A stretch of 64,000 bases of DNA from Beta vulgaris subsp. vulgaris (Eukaryota; Streptophyta; Magnoliopsida; Caryophyllales; Amaranthaceae). The notes beneath the pieces were generated by a model, which was given only the letters and a program-made list of their open reading frames with translations, ran no database searches and was not told the origin of the DNA. Location: the NCBI RefSeq assembly GCF_026745355.1, contig NC_079204.1, positions 3,777,103 through 3,841,102 of the forward strand, given 5' to 3'. Below, one piece after another: positions 45,263-56,710 of this stretch; within the stretch, counting starts at the first letter, position 1; each line of letters begins with the position of its first letter. Both the position numbers and the translations under genes were made by a program.

Positions 45263-48142
45263 CTAGCGTCTTCTAAAGATTTGATAGCCGTTAGGAAAGT
45301 TGGCAGAGCACAATGGTATAATTGTAAGATCTTCATCTATGATTATATATGGATAACTTAGTGAAGACATGCCTCTAAACTCCCTTATCATCGAAGTTAG
45401 CCAATCTATTTTGTCAATCCGCATATGTTTCATTTTAGGGAATGCATGCTTCGGTTGAAGGAGATTATTATTCTGGACAGCTTGTCTTGGATGTTTCTCA
45501 TAGTCCGAAATTCGGTGCCACCCCTTCAGTTTAGGCATTGCTCTAAGCACTAGCCTTTGGAGTGATGGAAATAGGGGAGTATGGAACTCGTCTTTGATGT
45601 CGTCGTTTGCATTGGTTCCTCCACTGATTTCCTCTATGTATTCCAGATTCATTAACTTGTCAAGAATCAGGAGTTCAAGATAAGGAAGCTTCCCAAAGGA
45701 ACAAAGACATTTACATCCTTCACAGTTTGATATCGCAATTTCAACAAGATTTGGGAGCCAGAAGTGGAGTTGATCCCTAACCCAACTTGGTAAACTTTCT
45801 CCTCTATAACCATATATATTGAATCTTCTCAAATGAGCGTTAGGTTGGAGACCTTCTATCATGATCTCGTCGTCTTTTGTGCTGCCATCATTGAATTCTA
45901 ATAGCAAGCTTGTGAGCTTATACAAATTCTGCAAGTTTGTTGCCTTGTCTCCGTGAACTGTATCTTTTGATCTCCCAAACACACGAATATGTAAAGCTCC
46001 TGTTAGATTGTGAAGGCGGTTCAGCTCTGCTAACCTGCCTACAGCAGTGGGGTTTGCTCTATCTCGTGAATTCTGCTCCCTCAGTATGAATGTGTCGAGC
46101 GTTTGAAGATCTGTTAAGTTTCCTAGCCCTTTTGGCATATGGCTCAATACTTCACAACCCTTGACTCTGAGATGTCTCAGTTTTACGAGCTTACTCGTGT
46201 CTTTGGGCAACTCTTGAAGTTTGTCACAGCGCGACAAATCAAATGACAACAAATTCACCAGCTGTGTGATTGATTTCGGGAGTTTAGTCATTGGATTGTG
46301 TGACAAATTGAGATACCTTAAGCAAACTAGCTCACCTAAAGATGGTGGCACATTCTTTATCCCTAGTTGATGTAGATCCAATACCCTTAACCACCTCATT
46401 CTCAAAAATAGTCTATCATTGGTTGACAAAGTCTCGAATGTCCATCTACTGTCCCAACATTCTTCCAAAAGCAACGACTGTAGGCGCTTGATTTTGAAGA
46501 GAGACAGAGGCACTTCTTGAGATACGCCTTCTGAAGTACCTAACTTTGTACTAAAAGACACATGACGAACTCTTTCATCAAAATCATCTGTGTTTGAGTA
46601 TGCTATCTTATACTTAAACCCAGCAATCGACATGATGAGATCATGCATCAAGTCATGCATTTTCAAACCGCCTCTGCAGCTATTTTGATCATCGATATAT
46701 GCTATTGTGAAAAAACCACAATTTACTAAGCCACGCATGTAACCCACCCCCGCTTCCTCTAAACTTTGGTTACTATATTGTGGCTCTACATATCCCAAAG
46801 AGATCCATAGACGAATCATTTCATCTATATCATATTGGAATCGCTTTGGGAATAAGGAGCAATAAGCAACACAAAGCTTGAGCCTTCCATCAAGCTGATC
46901 ATAACTAAATTTCAGTGTCTTCATGATGTCATGACCGTATAAGGAGAAATTTGCAAGCTGATCATCTCTGAAAGCCTGCCATTCCTGAACTGTATGTTTA
47001 CTGGATAGCACGCCTCCTATAATTCGTACAGCAAGAGGCACATTCGGACACATCTTTGCGATCTCCTGCCCAATCGACTCCACACCCAACTCTTGCCATT
47101 GTGTAAAAGCAATGGTTCGAAAGAGAAACCAAGAGTCGTGTTCTGTTAAGTCCTCCAGTGTGTATGGGCCAACAGAGTCCATAATACCAGCAACTGTCTG
47201 AAAACGTGTGGTAATAAGCACCCTACTCCCACTGGCTCCGAATTCAAGCAATCTTCTCAGCTTTAGCCACTTCAGCCTCAAACCATCTTGATCCCATATG
47301 TCATCCAGAACAAGCAAAAACTTCTTTCCACTAATCGCTTTCAGAAAGCGATCATAGAGCTGATCCATCTCACCTTTGAGAGGATTGTCATCTGTACTAG
47401 TTACTACTCCTAGTATCTTCTCCAGCACTTCCTTAACATCAAAATCTTCAGTAGTAGAAACCCAGAATTGAACATCAAAACAGTTTTTCACCCTTTCATC
47501 ATGATAAACATACTGAGCAAGTGTAGTTTTCCCCATTCCTCCAATCCCAACAATTGAGGCAACAGAGAGGGTATCGCAAGAGACAGAGTCGGACAGCATA
47601 CTTATGATATTATCCCTATCTCCATCTCTCCCGATGACTACATCACTAATGACATGAGACGAGGTCGATTTAGAGCTCATTAAACCCCGTGTTTGGTTTA
47701 CAGACGAAGTGCTAACTATGCTACCAAACTGAGCATGATGTTTTGCAATACATTCAAATTTCTCTATGATAGTCTTGAGTTTCTGAGCATCTTTCAAGGG
47801 AGTAAAAAATTGGTTTGATTCAGAAAAGAACAAGCGTACCGATTTGATGAACTTGTTCCCATTCATGGTTTGTTTTTTCTTAGCTCTAGCTGCTTCTTCA
47901 TCCAAGAAATCATCCAGTTCAGCAAGTGCACAGCTGAGCTTTTCGAGCACGTCTCGTTGCACATTGCTGCATGATTCCATGGAGTCTGCATCAAGAAGTG
48001 TAGCTTCGACAACAGTCTTAAGCTCCTGGAGTCTTTTAATGTGGGTATTTTGTTCTCGAACTGACATGATTCCTGTGTAAATTTGGGAACTCAGTTTATT
48101 TGCTATAACTGAAACAACTTCAGCTAGTATAGCTTCAGCCAT
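45263..48142 (-). CDS. CNL immune receptor (CC-NB-ARC-LRR), CNL-3
   Basis: Single exon, 959 aa from MAEAILAEVV; an in-frame ATG three codons upstream exists, but the MAEA start is conserved in the cluster. Coiled coil at about 1-150, with LDDFLDEEAARA in the EDVID-like position. NB-ARC: GIGGMGKTT (199-207), kinase-2 LLVLDDIW (276-283) with both canonical Asp, VLITTRFQ, CVAYCSLFPKR and MHDLMHD (MHD at 495-497). LRRs follow. The protein ends about 128 residues short of CNL-4, soon after a segment equivalent to CNL-4's ENLTILLP, and no LRR-like sequence follows the stop. It is the only member here with a fully canonical kinase-2, so it is the best candidate for an ordinary ATP-hydrolysing switch. 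No frameshift is seen. Confidence 0.9.
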   Translation of the reverse strand: MAEAILAEVVSVIANKLSSQIYTGIMSVREQNTHIKRLQELKTVVEATLLDADSMESCSNVQRDVLEKLSCALAELDDFLDEEAARAKKKQTMNGNKFIKSVRLFFSESNQFFTPLKDAQKLKTIIEKFECIAKHHAQFGSIVSTSSVNQTRGLMSSKSTSSHVISDVVIGRDGDRDNIISMLSDSVSCDTLSVASIVGIGGMGKTTLAQYVYHDERVKNCFDVQFWVSTTEDFDVKEVLEKILGVVTSTDDNPLKGEMDQLYDRFLKAISGKKFLLVLDDIWDQDGLRLKWLKLRRLLEFGASGSRVLITTRFQTVAGIMDSVGPYTLEDLTEHDSWFLFRTIAFTQWQELGVESIGQEIAKMCPNVPLAVRIIGGVLSSKHTVQEWQAFRDDQLANFSLYGHDIMKTLKFSYDQLDGRLKLCVAYCSLFPKRFQYDIDEMIRLWISLGYVEPQYSNQSLEEAGVGYMRGLVNCGFFTIAYIDDQNSCRGGLKMHDLMHDLIMSIAGFKYKIAYSNTDDFDERVRHVSFSTKLGTSEGVSQEVPLSLFKIKRLQSLLLEECWDSRWTFETLSTNDRLFLRMRWLRVLDLHQLGIKNVPPSLGELVCLRYLNLSHNPMTKLPKSITQLVNLLSFDLSRCDKLQELPKDTSKLVKLRHLRVKGCEVLSHMPKGLGNLTDLQTLDTFILREQNSRDRANPTAVGRLAELNRLHNLTGALHIRVFGRSKDTVHGDKATNLQNLYKLTSLLLEFNDGSTKDDEIMIEGLQPNAHLRRFNIYGYRGESLPSWVRDQLHFWLPNLVEIAISNCEGCKCLCSFGKLPYLELLILDKLMNLEYIEEISGGTNANDDIKDEFHTPLFPSLQRLVLRAMPKLKGWHRISDYEKHPRQAVQNNNLLQPKHAFPKMKHMRIDKIDWLTSMIREFRGMSSLSYPYIIIDEDLTIIPLCSANFPNGYQIFRRR

Positions 48143-48580
48143 TTCTATCACTCTTTCTCTCTTTTCTTTTCGTTAACTGGTGGATAACAGACTAATTTTT
48201 TGTGGGTATAGAAGCTTGAAAGGTAGAGAAGTGTTATTTATGTGTTTTGTACGATGACTTTGGGATTGTTTGAAGTCTGAATTTCCATATTATGTTTATT
48301 AAAAGTAAGTAAAACAATAAGAGGCTCCTTCTTCGAGTTTTCTTCCTTGGTGGGTGGTGGCTGACTTTAGAGGTGAATTGGAAAAGCAAGCTTCTGTGTA
48401 TTTTCTAATCCTCTGTTCTTGCGAAAGCGATGTGTAGATGAAGAGCAAACTACTTTTTTGTTTATTTTTGTATTAAGATTCTAAAATATTACTACTTATA
48501 TATATTAACAATGATTGTGCCTTGACAAGTGTAAAAGTCGAATTGTTGCAATTTTTAGAGAAGGGACAAAATGATGAAGC

Positions 48581-48957
48581 AAAGCGTGGATTATGCACGA
48601 GGGTGCACAATGCTCATCGTGCACCCAAAAAGAACATACCATTTGTATAAAAGAGCACAAACTTTTTTCAACAATTTTTCTACTTCAAAAAAAACACGAC
48701 TTAAAATTAAAGAATATGTAAATTTATTTTTATAAAAGAACATAGTTTATAATGAAAAGAACATATAATAAATAAATATATACGCTTAAGGTAAAAGAAC
48801 ATATACCTTTTTAATTTAAATTTGAAAAAATATTCTTTAGTTGCAAAATTTAAGGAAACAAATAACAATGGTTTTAAAATTATACTCTAAAAATGATAAC
48901 CGACGTAGTTTAGAAGAAGGTGCACCATACTCTACATGCACTTGGGTGCATGTACTT
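48581..48957 (-). repeat. repeat family C (copy 2, inverted)
   Basis: Inverse of 32081-32463, running from AAAGCGTGGATTATGCACGA to TGCACTTGGGTGCATGTACT. It lies about 440 bp upstream of the CNL-3 start. Confidence 0.7.
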
Positions 48958-48997
48958 ATTTGCATAGTTATATGTTATATAATTGAATTTTGAAATA

Positions 48998-49736
48998 GGG
49001 TCTGTTCTCCCCAGCTTATTTTCAGTTCAATTCAGTTCAGCTCAGCTCAGTTCAGTTCAGCTCCATTCTTTTATAACTATTTTGTTAAATATTATTATTA
49101 TGTTGGTCTAATTTATTTTACTAATTATTCTTATTATTATATTATTATTTATTTTATACCATTATTATTAAGTATTATTATTATTTCAATATATTACTTT
49201 TTATTATAGCTTTACTCATTATTATTACTATTATTCTCAGGAGGAACATGGTTTAGGTCAAAAGCACAAATAAACCCACGTTTTTTAGCCCATAAACCAA
49301 TCAAATCGCGTCAAAACAGCTTATGATGTAATTTTGCACGGTCCGACGCAATTATTATTTTTATTACTAAATATTATTATATTATTAAATCTAATTATTA
49401 AAATAGTAATATTAATCTACTTCTTAGATATTATTGTTATTATATAACCATCATCAAGTATTAATATATTAATATAAATAATATAAAATAATTATTATTA
49501 ATTATCATTAATTATTATTATTATTAATAATTTATGATTATTAATATGATTTATCTATAGCTATCATTTAAAAATATCCAAAATTATTATTATTTATTAT
49601 TAATACTTATCATTATAATTATTATTTAATATTCATATTACTATTGTTTAAATATTATTTATATATTTATTACATTCAATTTAATTCAATGCAATTCAAT
49701 TCAGTTCAGCTGTTTTATGCCGAAGAGAACATGCCC
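48998..49736. mobile_element. AT-rich MITE with CAGTTCAG subterminal repeats
   Basis: The ends GGGTCTGTTCTCCCCAGC and (inverse) GGGCATGTTCTCTTCGGC are imperfect inverted repeats. Just inside both lie runs of CAATTCAGTTCAG. The interior is almost entirely ATT/TTA repeats. No ORF. Confidence 0.6.
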
Positions 49737-49821
49737 GTAGTCAAACTTGTTCTAATCAAGTTTATTTTGAAAATTGAAATCTACTTCTTTTTTTTTATTT
49801 TCATATTTTAAATGACATGGA

Positions 49822-49846
49822 ATATATATATATATATATATATTAA

Positions 49847-49914
<68 letters not shown>
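49822..49914. repeat. (AT)n microsatellite
   Basis: About 90 bp of AT dinucleotide with two small interruptions. Length is likely to vary between individuals and may be unreliable in the assembly. Confidence 0.95.
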
Positions 49915-49919
<5 letters not shown>

Positions 49920-50215
49920 CCGGATCATGTAAAATTTTATTGATATGAAAGAATTATCAATTCGCCTTCATTCTTTTTTCAATAAATTACCACCAAAGTT
50001 TGATATTGTGCATTGTCATTTCATAAACTAAAGAAGATAAATGATATTACTCGCTAGTCTCTAAATTTCAAATTATAAATACGCACGATATTAAAGGTCG
50101 AACTTTAATCATTAGCTACTCGCTATTCATGTTGATAGAAATCATAAGTAAATAATATTCGTATAATATTATATTTTTGGACAAAACTGATTGTATAATC
50201 TTTATTTTATTCTTC
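49920..50215. repeat. inverted third copy of the CNL-1/CNL-2 3' flank
   Basis: This segment is the inverse of about 24510-24790 and of the corresponding 37940-38210. Shared marks are GAATTACCAATTCGCCTTCA-like sequence, AATAAATTACCACCAA, ATCATTTATCTTCTTTAGTT (inverse) and TATTAAAGGTCGAAC. The CNL coding part is not present next to it. Confidence 0.75.
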
Positions 50216-50754
50216 CTACTTTTATTTCACAATCTTCAAGAATAAACTTTGATTATAATTTTCTATTATTATATGTTAGAATTAAATATTAACAAGTTAC
50301 TTTTATGAGGACACATTTGTAAGTCCACAATAGTTTTATAATATAAATTATTTTATTTTTCATGATATTAAATATTGAAATTATTATTTTAACTTAAGGG
50401 TTTACTATTTAAATAGGAAGAAATAGTAGCATTAAAATACTAATACTAAACACTTGTATATAAAATATGATATGGCTGTTACAAGACAAACTCTAACATC
50501 AGCGCGTCTTGTGTGTGGCCGGCCACATACGAAATTACAGGTGTGGCCACGCGCGATACATTGTTAGCCCGTCAGCTCATTTTCAAATGGTCATATCTCA
50601 CTCGTGTTTCATCGGAATCGAGCTTTTGACCAGACGTTGGAAAGATATCGAGCCAAATTTTCATCTCCAACTTGAATCTTCCTAAAATATCAAGTGTGCT
50701 GTGAGATATGACCTTTTAAAGTTGACCCTTATGCACAAACACTTATAAACAATT

Positions 50755-51075
50755 GGAGTTACCCTTATGACCAAACGAAGTTACTTGTATGAGTATGTGG
50801 TTACTTTTAACAATAAAAGGGTATCACTCTTATAAAGAAATGTGGTTACTCTTATAAGCAAATGCGGCTACTTTTGTAAACTTTTGGGATTACTCGTATG
50901 ATTTATTGAAATTACTTGTATAATTAAATGAGGTTACTAGTATGAATTAATTGGGTTACTCATAAGATTAAATGAGGTTATTCATAGATTAAGTTACATT
51001 ACTAGTATGAATTAATTGGGTTACTCATATGATAAAAACGGGGTTACTCATATAATAAAATGGGGTTACTCATTC
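50755..51075. repeat. degenerate tandem repeat around GGTTACTCATATGA
   Basis: About a dozen units of roughly 25-30 bp share the core (G)GGTTACT followed by CATATGA, CGTATGA or TATGAATTAA. No regular period or ORF. The start of this region (about 50500-50560) is GC-rich with GTGTGGCCGGCCACA. Confidence 0.65.
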
Positions 51076-52613
51076 CATTTTACTCATCCATTTTCCTTGC
51101 ATAGGGCCATCCATCCAGAGACTCAACAAGTCCCAACTTCCCCCTTTTTCCAACAATATTGAAAATTTTGATTCCGCCAAGAGTTGAACCTTGGTCTCCC
51201 ATGTGGGAGATAGAAAGTCATATGTGTTGTTCTAGTATGAATACTAAACCAACTACAAGATGGGGGTGAATTGTAGTTGAGGGAAAATTTTCGAATTCAA
51301 ATGCGGAATAAATATAACTTAAAAACTTAAGAGAAAAGACACACGAGATTTTACAAGGAAAATTTTCTAGGCCCAATAGAAAGAAAAACCTTGACCCCAA
51401 GGGATTTTAACTCAACTTTCTTTACTGAAATAGGCCAAAAGAATCTATCTTTACAACCTAACAATGACCTTTTCTATTCCTCTAGGAACTTTCTTCCAGT
51501 CACTCAGTTCCCCCTAAACTGATGATACTCACTTTGACTTCACTAGAAGTCTTCTCTTTTCTCTCTTTCTTTTTCTCTTTTTATCCCAAGGATATTCGCT
51601 GGCTTTTTTTCTCTCACCTAAACACTTAGAATAATACAAGGAAATGTGGAAGAAAAAAAATACAGAAAAACTTTCTAAATAAAGATTGACTTTTTGTGCT
51701 TGAAAGTTGTATCTTTTTCTTTGAATCGTCTTCCTCTTATATAGCTGCTGTAATTAATCATCTTCTTCTGGAAATTTATTACTCCACCATCTCCTATTTG
51801 CATGTTTGTAATATCATGAAGATCATCGCCTGCTTTGCCGCACGTGTTTGGATCATCTAGAGTTATAAAATCACTCTACAAGATAGAGTTTGAGCAATAT
51901 TAACCATTGAATAAAAAAAATCAATGGCTCAAATATTCTCTTTCCAAAATCCTCCTTATTTTATGTCGTCAAAATCCACCACTAAATCTTTCCCTTCCAC
52001 CAATATGAGCCCTTGATTTTAAAATGTATGACTCAGATACAACTTTATTCTACCTTGTAGGGATTCACTAAAACTTTAGAGGATCCAGACTCTTGCTGCA
52101 CATACTCCACTAATATTGCAACGGTAATTAACAGCTTTCACTTTCCGTTAGTGGGGAGGATTTCCATCAGATAGTTGCGCACATTTAGCAGGTGGTTGAG
52201 GAGGTTAGAGATCTTCAAGGAGATAACTCATCTTTTTATGCATCACTTGCTCCAACCAATTTTTCAAGCAACAATTGTATGCCACGCTAGCTTCAAATGT
52301 TTAAGCAACAATAAAAACAGCAACATCTAATAACCCTAAGCATCTTTGATACAAAGATTCCAAGTTAATAGATCATCAAACATAATTTATAATTCAAAGT
52401 GTTTAGGAACAATATCTTGACTTAGATTATAAAATCTTTCTCTACCAGATATATAAAAGAACATAACAATATTTTTGGTGTTTTATAATTTTCTAAAATA
52501 AAAAAAAAATCATATTAGTACTTAAGTATTTGACATCATCGAAAACATAAAATACAACAATACCATTAGACTCAAATATCCTTGGTCGTAGACTGATGAA
52601 CATGGTTTGGCTA
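51076..52613. other. gene-free stretch downstream of CNL-4
   Basis: AT-rich sequence without a recognisable exon. A segment near 51180-51420, with GATGGGGGTGAATTG, could be an old retroelement piece. The part near 52450-52613 is probably the CNL-4 3' UTR. Confidence 0.45.
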
Positions 52614-55600
52614 CTACAGCGCAATAATCGTATACTTCATTCCTTCCCGTATAAAATCAGGATTAGTAGAAATGTATACATAAGGAATGTGTTGAATATA
52701 GGGCCAGCATTCCCCACTTGGCTTTCGGCACCTTTCTTCGAGTAAGCTAGAGCTTCTATAAACTTGCAGTCTCCGCAATTTGGAAAGATTGCTTATCTGA
52801 TGTGGCAGTGATTCCAATTTGGGGCAATTAGATACAAAAATATCTACAAGAGAGGTGAGTTTGTCGATCCAATCTGGTATTTCTCGGAATTGCTTACAAA
52901 AACGTATCTGTAGGCTTTCGAGGGAAGTGTAATCTTGAAACTCAACAGGAAGAATCTCTAGCTCGTCAATCCCATTAAGAAGCAACTTGCGAAGGGTTGG
53001 AAAGGTGTTATTCAAGAGGACAAGTGTTTGTCGTTGCTGAGGAAGTAGAATCGTTAAGTTTTCGCTAATAGAAAGATGTCGAAGAGATAAACATCCCGTT
53101 AACAGGCCCTTTGCGATTGTAATTGCTAACTCTGCATTGTCCACTACTAGTTCCTCCAATTTGGGACATGCAGGCTTCCACTGAACGAGTTGATGCTGAT
53201 CTTGAACCTGGGAGAGCTGTTTTAAATCTTGGTTACCATCCGACGACATTCTCCATCCCTTCAATTTTGGCATGCCTTCAATAGCCAATGTTTTGAGGTT
53301 GGGGAATAACTCATCTCCATTGTTGCTCTCACTATGATTACCACTGTTGCTACTACTATTGTTCTCTATGTACTCCACATTGTCCAACCCCTTAAGATAC
53401 ATATCTCGTAGATGAGGGAGCCATCCCAAGCAGCAAAGGTACCTGCAACTTTTACAATTGATTATTATGATCTCAACCAAATTTGGAAGCCAACAATATA
53501 GTTGATCGTCTATCATCCAGTGTGGTAACCTCTCTCCTCCATAACCGTCTACTCTTAGAAACTTAAGATTAGCATGAGGCTGCAAGCCTTCTAGCACCAT
53601 CTCATCCTCTTTAGAGCTATAGTCAAAATCAATGGAAAAGTGTGTGAGCTTCGCCTTCATCTTCAAGTTTGCTGCCTTAGCTTCTGCCGCTATATCCCTC
53701 GACTCCTTGCGCATCTTGATTTCTAACCGTCCCTTTATATTGTTGAGCTTATTTAGGTCTGCTAATCCACCTGCCGAATTAGCCTTGGATTCACTCCGTG
53801 AACTTCGCTCACTCACGACGAACATGTCTAATGTTCTAAGATCTGTCAACTTACCCAGACCCGTAGGCATATGAGTCAATTTGGAACTAATTCTTAATTG
53901 AAGGTGTCTTAGCTTCACCAACTTGCTCATGTCTTGGGGTAATTCTTGAAGGAACTCACAATGATACAAGTGGAGTGATTGTAAGTTCACCAGTCGCGTG
54001 ACTGAATTAGGAAGTTTCACTATAGCAGTTTCTGACAGATCAAGATGCCGTAGGGTGATTAACTTACCTAAGGAACTTGGCAATTCCTTTATCAATACCC
54101 CCCGTAAGATCAACACCCTCAAAAATTGACCTCTCCCCAATAAACCATCACAAACTGCCCAATTGTTTACCTTGATTTGACTACGTCTGTTAATGGCCAC
54201 AATGAATGAGTGCAAACGCTCGATTTTGAATAGTGAGGAAGGAACTTCCCAAGATGAGTCTGCCACCACTTTACCAATAGAGATATGTTGCACCTTTTTG
54301 TCAAAATAATGTGTGTTTGAATCTGCCATCTTATACTTAAATCCGGCTAGTGAGAGAACTAGATCGTGCATCACATCTTGCATAACTACGTCATGTAGGA
54401 AGCCCAATGAATTCAATGCCCGCATTTGAAAAAAGCCACAGTGTAACAAGTTCACCACAATAACTTCGCCTGCTTCTTCTAAGCTTTGGTTACTATTTTG
54501 TGGCTCAACATATCCCAGAGAAATCCATAGATTTATTATGGTATCTTTTACATAATAGAACCCCTTGGGAAATAAGGAACAATAGATAACACAGAGTTTT
54601 GACCTTGCATCTAGTTGGTCAAAACTGAGCTTCAAAGACTGCTCAACATCACGCCCATAAGAAGCAAAATTTGCAAGCTGATCATCTCTAAAGGCTCGCC
54701 ATTCCTGAATTGTACGTTTTCCCGCTAAAAGGCCTGCTACACTTCTTATGACAAGGGGTACATTCGGACACATTTTTGAAATCTCTTTCCCAATGGTCTC
54801 CATGCCTGGCTCTTGCCAACACGTAAAAGCGACCTTTTGAAAGAGAATCCAGGAGTTCTCTTCTGTTAAATCCCTGAGCATGTAAGGATGCTTGGAGTCC
54901 ATTATTCCGGCCACTCTTTCGTTGCGTGTGGTTATGAGAACTTTACTTCCAGGGGCACCAAATTGATCTAACTGTGTTTGCAATTCCATCCACTTCAGCC
55001 GCAAACCTTGTTGATCCCACATATTATCCAGAACAAGTAGAAATTTTTTCCCAATGATTGCTGGAATGAAGCCATCATTGTATTGATAGGGTTGATTCAT
55101 CTCACTCATGAGAGGCTCTTGATCGCTGATAGCACATCTTGCTATCTTCTCCAGCACCTCCTTGACATCAAAATCTCGAGTAACATCAACCCAGAATTGA
55201 ACATCAAAACTATCTTTTACTCTCTTATCATTATAGACATAACGAGCCAACGCAGTTTTCCCCAGTCCTCCAATTCCAACAATGGAGGCAACAGAGAGCA
55301 TCTTCGAAGCCACAGAATTGACAGGAATAATTTTGCTTATTATGTTCTTCTTATCTTCATCTCTCCCAATGACCACATCAGTAATTATGTGAGCAGTAAC
55401 TGTTTGAACACCCCATGCCCGTGGTTGCCTTGCCGAAGGCATGCTGACAATACTACCAAACTGGGCATGGTCTCTTGAGATGGAATCCAACTTATTCCTA
55501 ATATCCCTGACTTTCCGGGCATCCATAAATCGAGCAACAAGCTGGTTGGAAGGCGAAAAGAACAAGCGTGCCTCTTTGATAAACCGACTTCCACCCATAA

Positions 55601-55877
55601 CTTGTTTGCGCATTGCTCTGTCTTCTATTGCATCCAATAAGTCCACCAACCTGTCAACTTGACGTCTTATCTTCTCAATTGAATCCTTTTCGGCATGGCT
55701 TAGCTCCACCACTGAATCTGCATCTAAGAGCACAGCTTCAAGGGCGGTCCTTGTATTCTGGAGTGATTCCATGTTGGACTTGAGGTCCACTAATAAAGAC
55801 ATCATTTCTTCATATGCTTCAGAAAATGGTCTCTGCGCAACAGCTTGGACTATCGCCGTGCTTATAAGTTCAGCCAT
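52614..55877 (-). CDS. CNL immune receptor (CC-NB-ARC-LRR), CNL-4
   Basis: Single exon, 1087 aa from MAELISTAIV (55877); the open frame runs 21 codons further up, but the MAEL start fits the family. Coiled coil at about 1-155. NB-ARC: GIGGLGKTA (201-209), kinase-2 LLVLDNMW (280-287, Asn at 285), KVLITTRNE, PLVIRSVAG, CVIYCSLFPKG. The MHD position reads MQD (499-501), with a normal MHD four residues later. LRRs extend from about 600 to the end, the longest array in the window, finishing WPYIQHIPYV plus an extra roughly 25-residue tail. It is complete with no frame break. The changed kinase-2 and MHD residues could alter nucleotide-dependent switching. The extended LRR shows what CNL-2 and CNL-3 have lost. 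Confidence 0.9.
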   Translation of the reverse strand: MAELISTAIVQAVAQRPFSEAYEEMMSLLVDLKSNMESLQNTRTALEAVLLDADSVVELSHAEKDSIEKIRRQVDRLVDLLDAIEDRAMRKQVMGGSRFIKEARLFFSPSNQLVARFMDARKVRDIRNKLDSISRDHAQFGSIVSMPSARQPRAWGVQTVTAHIITDVVIGRDEDKKNIISKIIPVNSVASKMLSVASIVGIGGLGKTALARYVYNDKRVKDSFDVQFWVDVTRDFDVKEVLEKIARCAISDQEPLMSEMNQPYQYNDGFIPAIIGKKFLLVLDNMWDQQGLRLKWMELQTQLDQFGAPGSKVLITTRNERVAGIMDSKHPYMLRDLTEENSWILFQKVAFTCWQEPGMETIGKEISKMCPNVPLVIRSVAGLLAGKRTIQEWRAFRDDQLANFASYGRDVEQSLKLSFDQLDARSKLCVIYCSLFPKGFYYVKDTIINLWISLGYVEPQNSNQSLEEAGEVIVVNLLHCGFFQMRALNSLGFLHDVVMQDVMHDLVLSLAGFKYKMADSNTHYFDKKVQHISIGKVVADSSWEVPSSLFKIERLHSFIVAINRRSQIKVNNWAVCDGLLGRGQFLRVLILRGVLIKELPSSLGKLITLRHLDLSETAIVKLPNSVTRLVNLQSLHLYHCEFLQELPQDMSKLVKLRHLQLRISSKLTHMPTGLGKLTDLRTLDMFVVSERSSRSESKANSAGGLADLNKLNNIKGRLEIKMRKESRDIAAEAKAANLKMKAKLTHFSIDFDYSSKEDEMVLEGLQPHANLKFLRVDGYGGERLPHWMIDDQLYCWLPNLVEIIIINCKSCRYLCCLGWLPHLRDMYLKGLDNVEYIENNSSSNSGNHSESNNGDELFPNLKTLAIEGMPKLKGWRMSSDGNQDLKQLSQVQDQHQLVQWKPACPKLEELVVDNAELAITIAKGLLTGCLSLRHLSISENLTILLPQQRQTLVLLNNTFPTLRKLLLNGIDELEILPVEFQDYTSLESLQIRFCKQFREIPDWIDKLTSLVDIFVSNCPKLESLPHQISNLSKLRRLQVYRSSSLLEERCRKPSGECWPYIQHIPYVYISTNPDFIREGMKYTIIAL

Positions 55878-56457
55878 ATCAAACTGATCTTTTCTTTTTC
55901 TCTCTTTCACCTCTCTTTTAGTTTTTTTGGTGGGTAACAAAAGGAAATTATGCTTGGTAAGGAAGCCTGAAAGATAAAGATTAAAGGAATTGTATTGTGT
56001 AGGAGAATCTAAGCTTGAAGAAAGTCCTTTTATAACAAGTTGAGTAGCAGCTTTATTAATTCAGACATTCAGATCATTTCAGGGAAACTTCCTACTGATA
56101 ATATAAAACTGTGCTACAAAACAAAATCAGTTAAAAAAAAAAAGAACTTGTGAAAATGACTTGATGAAAAACAACTGCATAATTAAGTTAATTGTCGTTT
56201 CGATACAGGAAATGGCAAGTTAGAAATGTTTTTCCATCTTTGTTACTTGCACGCCATCCAGTTCCAGTCCATAACCAAGCATCATGTTGATGGAGGTAGT
56301 ATTAATTTTTGACCAAATTGGTGTTTCATAGTAGTTTTTTAGTCTTCAATTAATTGTTATTTCACGAGTGAAACAGGCGGTGAGCTTCCCTACATACTTC
56401 TATTCACTTATTCGATTTTGCATTGACTTGAACATTTCTAGCTTTAACCAAAATTAA

Positions 56458-56710
56458 TACTCCGTCCGTCTCACCAATGAAGAAATACAAAAATATGAGA
56501 GAGATACTAGAAAGGTGGAGAGCAAAACTGAAAAGTGAGCGAGAGAAACAAAAGAGTGAGTTAAAATATTTAAAAGTGAATGATATAGGTGGAAAAGGAG
56601 GAGAAAGTAGATGTGATATGTTACCAAAAATAGAAAAAGCAACAGTGTACAGATTTAAAAAAAACGGACTAAAAGGAAAGTGTGTAGATTAAAAAGAAAC
56701 TGAGGGAGTA
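56458..56710. mobile_element. Stowaway-like MITE (decayed)
   Basis: Left end TACTCCGTCCGTCTCACC and (inverse) right end TACTCCCTCAGTTTC, with TA borders and a 253-bp length. The inverted repeats are imperfect. ORFs on both strands are by-products. Confidence 0.6.

Noticed and set aside
46000..56000. CNL-3 and CNL-4 as a head-to-head paired NLR system with an integrated decoy
   Set aside because: Both lie on the same strand about 4.5 kb apart, and neither carries an extra non-NLR domain in its frame.
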